Source: Spirochaetaceae bacterium UBA6243 (GTDB lineage Bacteria; Spirochaetota; Spirochaetia; Treponematales; Rectinemataceae). Taken from it: a DNA stretch of 29,464 bases. Under the pieces are notes generated by a model that saw only the letters and a program-made list of their open reading frames with translations, did not search any database and had not been told where the DNA came from. The DNA is taken from the NCBI GenBank assembly GCA_002441395.1, contig DJVZ01000018.1:29412-58875 (forward strand), in the 5' to 3' direction. The position numbers and the translations under genes were made by a program. This document shows positions 24,828 through 29,464 of this stretch, piece by piece. The number at the start of each line of letters is the position of its first letter. The stretch's first letter is position 1.

Positions 24828-26331
24828 GTAGTTCTCTCCCGTGAGCGGTCATCGAGGCTTCGAGGATAGCTTCTTGCGTAGCCTGCGGCGTTTCGAATTC
24901 AGTGGATTTGCGGCCTTCGCGGATGACCACGATGCGGTCGCTCATGCCCATGACCTCAGGCATTTCGCTCGAAATCATGATGATGCCATAACCTTCTTCG
25001 GCGAGCTGGTTCATGATGCGGTAGATTTCGGTCTTTGCGCCGACATCGACGCCTTTGGTGGGCTCGTCGAGAATGATCAGTTTAAGCTTGGATGTAAGGA
25101 GTTTTGCCACAATGAGTTTTTGCTGATTTCCTCCGGAGAGGGTAGAAGCCTTTGCGTAGATATGAGTCGTTTTTACTTTGAGATTATCAGTCAGACGCAG
25201 CGCGATCTCTTTTTCTTGCGATGGCTGCATGAAGCCGTTGCGGGAAAAGTTCTTGAGCGATGCGAGGGTGATGTTCTTAATCAGATCCCAATCGAGCACA
25301 AGGCCCTGCTTCATGCGATCTTCAGGCAAATACCCGATGCCGTGGGCGAGCGCTTCTGCGGGCGTGTGGATCGCGATTTCCTTTCCTTCAAGGAAGAATC
25401 TGCCACCGTTGCGTGGTGAGATGCCATAGATGCTCTCGCAGATTTCGGTTCGGCCCGCGCCTACAAGACCGGTCAGCGCGACAATCTCGCCGCGCCGCAC
25501 CGAAAAGGAGATGTCCTTGAAAAAGCCTATCCGCGACAGGCCCTCGACCCGGAAAATTTCCTCGCCTATGGTCGCGTGCCGGGAGGGAAAATACTGCGTA
25601 ATTTCCCGTCCCACCATGCCCTGCACAAGTCGCGCCTGCTCAAGGCCCGGAACGTCCCACGTGGCGATATAGCGGCCGTCCCGGAGCACGGTGACGCGTT
25701 CGGCGAGCCGGTACATATCTTCGATCCGGTGTGAAATGAAAATGATGGAAACGCCCTTGTCGCGCAAATTCTCCGTAATGCGGTAGAGGTCTTCGCACTC
25801 GCGGCGCGAGAGGGGGGCGGTGGGCTCATCCATGATGAGGATTTTGGCGTCGACAGAGAGTGCCTTGGCTATCTCGACAATCTGCTGCTGAGCGATCGAG
25901 AGGCTTCCCATAGTGGCTGAGGGGCTGAAATCGGCGTCGAGGCTCTGAAGCAGAGATTCGGCCTGCTTTCGCAACTCGCGCCAGTGAATCTTATGCGTTA
26001 CAGAATCGAAGCTCTCATGCCCCAGAAAAATATTCTCGAGCACCGAGAGATCAGGAAAGCACGCGACATGCTGATATACTGCCGCAATTCCGCGCCTCTG
26101 CGCGTCGAGCGGGCTCTTGAAATGGATGGGCTGCCCATTGAAGAGAAGCTCACCTTCGTCAGGCTGATAGACACCGGTGATGATTTTGATCAGCGTGGAT
26201 TTTCCGGCGCCGTTTTCGCCCATGATCGCGTGGATCTCCGCGGGTTTAAGCTGGAAATGCACATCCTTGAGCGCCTGTACGCCAGGGAAAAACTTTGAGA
26301 TGTGCCGCAGCTCCAAAATGTAATCCGCCAT
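24811..26331 (-). CDS. rhaT: Rhamnose ABC transporter ATP-binding protein (two fused nucleotide-binding domains)
   Basis: A protein of 506 residues with the RbsA/MglA-type double ATPase layout that powers sugar import. Domain one (about 1-240) has Walker A GENGAGKST, a degenerate signature GSLSIAQQQ, Walker B ILIMDEPT and the switch His in ISHR. Domain two (about 250-500) has the family's degenerate Walker A GLVGAGRTE, a full LSGGNQQK signature and LIILDEPTKGVD. One competent and one impaired site is normal for these importers. The ribosome site GGAAGG stands four bases before the ATG. It lies 12 bases after the isomerase-like gene, within the same operon. The substrate assignment comes from the operon, not from this protein. 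Confidence 0.94.
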   Translation of the reverse strand: MADYILELRHISKFFPGVQALKDVHFQLKPAEIHAIMGENGAGKSTLIKIITGVYQPDEGELLFNGQPIHFKSPLDAQRRGIAAVYQHVACFPDLSVLENIFLGHESFDSVTHKIHWRELRKQAESLLQSLDADFSPSATMGSLSIAQQQIVEIAKALSVDAKILIMDEPTAPLSRRECEDLYRITENLRDKGVSIIFISHRIEDMYRLAERVTVLRDGRYIATWDVPGLEQARLVQGMVGREITQYFPSRHATIGEEIFRVEGLSRIGFFKDISFSVRRGEIVALTGLVGAGRTEICESIYGISPRNGGRFFLEGKEIAIHTPAEALAHGIGYLPEDRMKQGLVLDWDLIKNITLASLKNFSRNGFMQPSQEKEIALRLTDNLKVKTTHIYAKASTLSGGNQQKLIVAKLLTSKLKLIILDEPTKGVDVGAKTEIYRIMNQLAEEGYGIIMISSEMPEVMGMSDRIVVIREGRKSTEFETPQATQEAILEASMTAHGRELHAIAG

Positions 26332-26343
26332 TGCACCTTCCTT

Positions 26344-27780
26344 TCAGCAAATTCGATGGCACTCGATGTTGAACAGCGCTGCCGTCTTCTCGAGTGTTGA
26401 CGCGACATGACCCACCCCGATCGCACAGTGGTGTGCGGGGCCTTCTTTTGACCAGGCTTCCGAAAATTCCCGCGCGGAGAGCGGGAAGCGATAGCGGCTG
26501 TTGGTGTTGCCTATCTGGAGTGTCGGGCCGGGGACCGATTCCCCTTCGGCGGTGAGCAGAAACACTTTCCCGCCCGCGCCCTCGACCACCGACAGCAGCG
26601 TTACCGGCCCGTGCCGCACGCTCATCTGTATGGAGAGGCCCGCACCCGGTTTGCCGTGATAGAGCGGCAGAGGCACGAGCTTTACCTTTCCCTCCGCGAT
26701 CGCGGAATGCGCGGGGCCGTCGTGCCCCCACAACACCACGTCATCTTCATAATCGATAAGGTAGAATTCCGAAAAAGAGCCGCCCGCGCCCAGGAGGTCC
26801 AGAATCTTCATCGCGAGAACGTTTTTCACTTCGCACTCGCCCGCGACCGGCACATGGTGCGCCGTGTGCAGTGTGTTACCCGCGATGACCGAGGTGACGA
26901 TGTCCTGGTGCACATTGCCCGCGGTCCCTTCGTAGTAATACGCCAGCGCCCCAAGCTCCTTTTCGTTCACCAGAGCGTCGAGGGCGCAGGAAGTGCGCGC
27001 CGCCCGCACGAGCTCGGATTCTTCACACTCGGGCACCACCTCGAATTCGCGGCGGAACTGCGCGATCTTCGCTTCGATCTGTGTCGGGTCTACTTTTTTA
27101 TGGAGCTGGGCGAGATAATCCATCTCGATAAAATCGAATTGGCTGCCGAAGACCCCGGCCATGCGCGTCACATCGGTGTACACATCGAGCATGCCCTCGT
27201 AATAGTGCCCGAGGATACCGATATTCGTGCGCCGCAGGGCTTCGGCGACGCGCGCGGCCTGCACCCAGCCGTGAAGCTCACGCTCGACGAAGGCCTCACC
27301 GCGGAATCCCGTAATCATATGGTAGGGGATGCCATTTCTGTTGAATACATTCGCAATTTCGGGTACGCAGCAGGCTTGGCAATTCGCGAGCCACTCGCCG
27401 GTCATGAGGGCGCGGTCGCCCAGACTGTTGAACCATTCGTAATCTATCTTTTTCGAAGGCTGGACATTGACGACGACGACCGGCACACCGGCCTCGCGCG
27501 CGACCGGCAGCACCGTCTGCGACAGCGCATAGGTCGTGATATGCAGAAATACCACCGATACCCTTTTTTCGCGGAAAAGGGCGCCCGCGGCCCGAGCCTT
27601 TTCGACAGTGTCGACGAGCCCCGCATCGATCACGCGGGCTCCGGCCTGCTCGAGTGTGGCCCGGGTTTCTGCCTGATATCCCTTTAGTCTCTCTTCAAGG
27701 CCTGGGAATTGCGCCCAATAGGTGTCGAGGCCAATGCCGAAGAGCCCCACGGCCGGGTTCACCGTAGAATTACCGATCAT
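26344..27780 (-). CDS. L-fucose/L-arabinose isomerase family protein
   Basis: A protein of 478 residues from the ATG at 27780. The N-terminal VGLFGIGLDTYWAQFPGLEERLKGY, the central GHYYEGMLDVYTDVTRMAGVFG, AYYYEGTAGNVHQD, GECEVKNVLAMKIL and the C-terminal HHCAIGVGHVASTLEKTAALF match the AraA/FucI-like aldose-ketose isomerase family, with Glu and His residues at the expected Mn-site places. It opens the rhamnose operon although rhaA already supplies rhamnose isomerase. It may handle a related 6-deoxy sugar or pentose such as L-fucose, L-arabinose or a rhamnose derivative. No Shine-Dalgarno precedes the ATG; a -10 box just upstream suggests a nearly leaderless mRNA. A TTG 12 codons further up is a less likely start. 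Confidence 0.82.
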   Translation of the reverse strand: MIGNSTVNPAVGLFGIGLDTYWAQFPGLEERLKGYQAETRATLEQAGARVIDAGLVDTVEKARAAGALFREKRVSVVFLHITTYALSQTVLPVAREAGVPVVVVNVQPSKKIDYEWFNSLGDRALMTGEWLANCQACCVPEIANVFNRNGIPYHMITGFRGEAFVERELHGWVQAARVAEALRRTNIGILGHYYEGMLDVYTDVTRMAGVFGSQFDFIEMDYLAQLHKKVDPTQIEAKIAQFRREFEVVPECEESELVRAARTSCALDALVNEKELGALAYYYEGTAGNVHQDIVTSVIAGNTLHTAHHVPVAGECEVKNVLAMKILDLLGAGGSFSEFYLIDYEDDVVLWGHDGPAHSAIAEGKVKLVPLPLYHGKPGAGLSIQMSVRHGPVTLLSVVEGAGGKVFLLTAEGESVPGPTLQIGNTNSRYRFPLSAREFSEAWSKEGPAHHCAIGVGHVASTLEKTAALFNIECHRIC

Positions 27781-27782
27781 AT

Positions 27783-27810
27783 AGACTAAGTATAAGGCAG
27801 CTTTGGCGGG
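27783..27810 (-). promoter_or_regulatory. Possible promoter of the rhamnose operon, near-leaderless
   Basis: On the minus strand TTGCGC, a 16-base spacer and TATACT lie directly before the first gene, with only eight bases between the -10 box and the ATG. Transcription would start at or within about two bases of the start codon. The -35 match is weak and an AraC-type activator would be expected to help. Confidence 0.4.
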
Positions 27811-27874
27811 GCGCAATGGATATTATTGTTTTTGTGATAGACATTTCTTGTATCTTTCAATCTGATGGTCTTAC

Positions 27875-27903
27875 TTGCCCGTATGAGAAAATATATGTAT
27901 AAA
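27875..27903 (+). promoter_or_regulatory. Possible promoter of the AraC-family regulator gene
   Basis: TTGCCC (27875-27880), a 17-base spacer and TATAAA (27898-27903) precede the regulator's ATG at 27918. The leader would be only about eight bases, which is short for use of the weak AGAAGAGA ribosome site, so a further upstream start is also possible. No clear AraC direct repeats were found in the 137-base gap. Confidence 0.4.
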
Positions 27904-27917
27904 CAGAAGAAGAGAAT

Positions 27918-28808
27918 ATGGAAAATATTGAAGAACATGCGTTTTTCCGCTATCTCACATACTCCGACGAAGACGAGCGCTGGGAAATGGTCTGTACCGA
28001 CGCGGGCTACACCGAAGTGCCGCCCTATACCATTTACCCTCCGAATAAAGAAGATCATCCCCGCATGTTCCAGCGCGTCGCGGTCGGCAGGACCCTCAAT
28101 GAATATCAGATAATCTATGTCACAAAGGGTGAAGGCATTTTCGAAACCTCGGGAAGGCGCTATGAGGTCAAGCCGGGTTCCATTATTACGGTATTCCCCG
28201 GAGTTCGGCATTTTTACAAACCAGTCTATGAAGTCGGATGGATGGAGTATTGGGTAGGTTTCAAAGGCGGGCACTTCGAGCTGCTGCGTGAGCGCGGATT
28301 TTTGAATCCACAGCAGCCCTTTGTGGAAATCGGACTTCAGAATGATATTCTCGATCTGTATAACGAGATTATTGAAGAGGTACGCGACCAGAAACCGCTC
28401 TACCAGATTGTCGCGTCCGCGAAAATTCTTTCACTCATTTCGGAGATCAACGCGTGCGCGCGCAGAAAAGCGCAGACCTCCCACGCGGCGCAGATTGTCG
28501 AGTCCGCGAAATTCATTATGGCGGAAAAAATCTACGGCGATATCGATATTTCGAGTATCGCGAGCCAGCTCGGCATCAGCGTTTCAAGATTCAACGATAT
28601 TTTCAAAACCTATACTTCGATGACGCCGTATCAATACTATATCCACATCAAGATTCACGCGGCAAAAAGCCTGCTCGAGCAGGGCGATCTCTCGGTCAAG
28701 GAAGTGGCGTACCGGCTCGGTTTCGAGGATCAGTACCATTTTTCAAGGCTTTTTAAGCAAAAAACCGGCATTGCGCCGTCGCAGTGGCGCGTCTTTATGT
28801 ACGAGTGA
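27918..28808 (+). CDS. AraC family transcriptional regulator, probable activator of the rhamnose operon
   Basis: A protein of 296 residues. The N-terminal half is a cupin-type sugar-sensing domain (EYQIIYVTKGEGIFETSGRRYEVKPGSIITVFPGVRHFYKP is the typical beta-barrel block). The C-terminal 100 residues hold two helix-turn-helix units: DIDISSIASQLGISVSRFNDIFKTYTSMTPYQYYIHIKIHAAKSLLEQGDLSVKEVAYRLGFEDQYHFSRLFKQKTGIAPSQWR, the AraC signature, with the second motif best conserved. It is divergent from the rhamnose operon with a 137-base shared control region, so it very likely senses rhamnose or a related sugar and activates transport and catabolism. The ribosome site (AGAAGAGA) is weak. Confidence 0.93.
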   Translation: MENIEEHAFFRYLTYSDEDERWEMVCTDAGYTEVPPYTIYPPNKEDHPRMFQRVAVGRTLNEYQIIYVTKGEGIFETSGRRYEVKPGSIITVFPGVRHFYKPVYEVGWMEYWVGFKGGHFELLRERGFLNPQQPFVEIGLQNDILDLYNEIIEEVRDQKPLYQIVASAKILSLISEINACARRKAQTSHAAQIVESAKFIMAEKIYGDIDISSIASQLGISVSRFNDIFKTYTSMTPYQYYIHIKIHAAKSLLEQGDLSVKEVAYRLGFEDQYHFSRLFKQKTGIAPSQWRVFMYE

Positions 28809-28851
28809 AGCAGGCATGCAGTTGCAGCGGGCGCGGATTTTCCGCATTGGC

Positions 28852-28880
28852 TTGACCTTCGCGCGGCGCTGTGAAATAGT
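28852..28880 (+). promoter_or_regulatory. Possible promoter of the thioesterase gene
   Basis: TTGACC (28852-28857), a 17-base spacer and AATAGT (28875-28880) lie 20 bases before the thioesterase ATG. The -35 is good and the -10 matches four of six consensus bases. It suggests the gene is transcribed separately from the regulator. Confidence 0.4.
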
Positions 28881-28900
28881 CCCCATCTGAGAGTATTATT

Positions 28901-29401
28901 ATGAATATGAGCGCTAATCTGAATCCACGGCCGGTTTCCGTGTCGTTCGTCGAGATGGACGAAATAGTCCAGCCTTCGGATTTGAATATCCATGGGTCGA
29001 TCTTTGGCGGCTATTTGATGTCGCTCATGGACAAGGCGGGCGGTATTTCAGCCTTCAAACACTGCGGCGTCAATGTCGTCACGGTATCGGTGGATCAGCT
29101 CGTGTTCAAGAATCCGGCCCCTGCCGGTACGGTCCTGTCCGTCAAGGCCTCGGTCAATCGGGCGTTCCACACATCGATGGAAGTCGGCATTCTCGTCACT
29201 GGCTTGAAGCCCGGCGAGCCCAAAGAAACCGCGCTCTGTTCCGCATACATCACGTATGTGGCCATCGGGGCGGATGGCAGGCCTATTCCGGTGCCTCCTT
29301 CGCTTCCGGAAACACCCGAGCAGATTCGGCGATTCAGCGAAGCCGAGGTGCGGCGCAGCGCCCGACTCGCGCTTGCCGAACGACTCGCGGCGCAGCAGTG
29401 A
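28901..29401 (+). CDS. Acyl-CoA thioesterase, hotdog fold (YciA-like)
   Basis: A 166-residue cytoplasmic protein. The hotdog motif NIHGSIFGGYLMSLMDKAGGISAF places the catalytic acid at Asp44, as in YciA and related acyl-CoA hydrolases, and VTVSVDQLVFKNPAPAGTVLSVKASVNRAFHTSMEVGI forms the following sheet. These enzymes cleave acyl-CoA esters to free acid and CoA. The C-terminal 35 residues are a charged helix, longer than minimal members. The ribosome site is weak (GAGAG nine bases before the ATG); the ATG two codons later is an alternative. It is probably unrelated to the rhamnose genes. Confidence 0.9.
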   Translation: MNMSANLNPRPVSVSFVEMDEIVQPSDLNIHGSIFGGYLMSLMDKAGGISAFKHCGVNVVTVSVDQLVFKNPAPAGTVLSVKASVNRAFHTSMEVGILVTGLKPGEPKETALCSAYITYVAIGADGRPIPVPPSLPETPEQIRRFSEAEVRRSARLALAERLAAQQ

Positions 29402-29464
29402 AGCGCATCGATCCAGAGAACGGCTGCGCGATCGACAGGCGCTAGCTGGCTGTACCCGGCGGCA
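29402..29464. other. Unassigned right edge of the window
   Basis: The last 63 bases hold no complete gene. Two minus-strand frames stay open through them, so the end of a neighbouring convergent gene is possible, but nothing can be recognised in so short a piece. Confidence 0.3.

Noticed and set aside
1..29464. tRNA, rRNA, CRISPR array, transposase or integrase genes
   Set aside because: I looked for their hallmark sequences and repeats on both strands and found none, though a tRNA or covariance-model scan was not possible here.

Overview
The window reads as chromosomal DNA of an anaerobic or microaerophilic bacterium of moderately high GC, with strong AGGAGG-type ribosome sites. A spirochaete (Treponema/Spirochaeta/Rectinema-like) is my best guess. 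It rests on the gene mix (rubrerythrin-like plus ferredoxin pair, Rhizobium-type rhamnose ABC system, B12-dependent enzyme, loose lipobox) and not on any marker gene, so it is tentative. No rRNA, tRNA, CRISPR array, phage gene or insertion sequence is visible.

Layout. 1-0.4 kb: 3' end of an amidase, convergent with gltB. 0.4-5.1 kb: glutamate synthase large subunit (gltB, minus strand), with a recognisable promoter. 5.4-6.4 kb: two-gene redox pair (rubredoxin-domain protein and a 4Fe-4S protein). 6.5-7.1 kb: pcm (protein repair methyltransferase, minus). 7.3-12.2 kb: a tight plus-strand cluster of a D-Ala-D-Ala-ligase-like ATP-grasp enzyme, a coenzyme-B12 mutase-like protein with fused cobalamin domain, an octopine/nopaline-dehydrogenase-family enzyme and a small membrane protein. 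12.3-14.0 kb: transglutaminase-like lipoprotein (minus). 14.2-17.6 kb: MerR regulator divergent from a MATE efflux pump and an overlapping methyltransferase. 17.7-18.7 kb: PlsC-type acyltransferase. 18.8-27.8 kb: eight-gene L-rhamnose operon (minus). 27.9-28.8 kb: divergent AraC regulator. 28.9-29.4 kb: acyl-CoA thioesterase.

How the genes work together. The rhamnose operon is read leftward from 27.8 kb: a FucI/AraA-like isomerase, ABC ATPase, two permeases, periplasmic binding protein, mutarotase, class II aldolase and L-rhamnose isomerase. It covers uptake, anomer conversion, isomerisation and cleavage but contains no rhamnulokinase. A strong RNA hairpin sits directly after the binding-protein gene. 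The MerR/MATE/methyltransferase block looks like a self-contained drug-response module, with a MerR-type 19-bp-spacer promoter and palindromic operator.

The best candidate for an undescribed system is the 7.3-12.2 kb cluster. It combines a carbon-skeleton mutase, an ATP-grasp amide ligase and an opine-type dehydrogenase, a logic that resembles the mutase-ligase-dehydrogenase order of pyrrolysine biosynthesis (PylB-PylC-PylD) although the mutase and dehydrogenase families differ. It may make or break a small modified dipeptide or opine. This is inference; no substrate can be read from the sequence.
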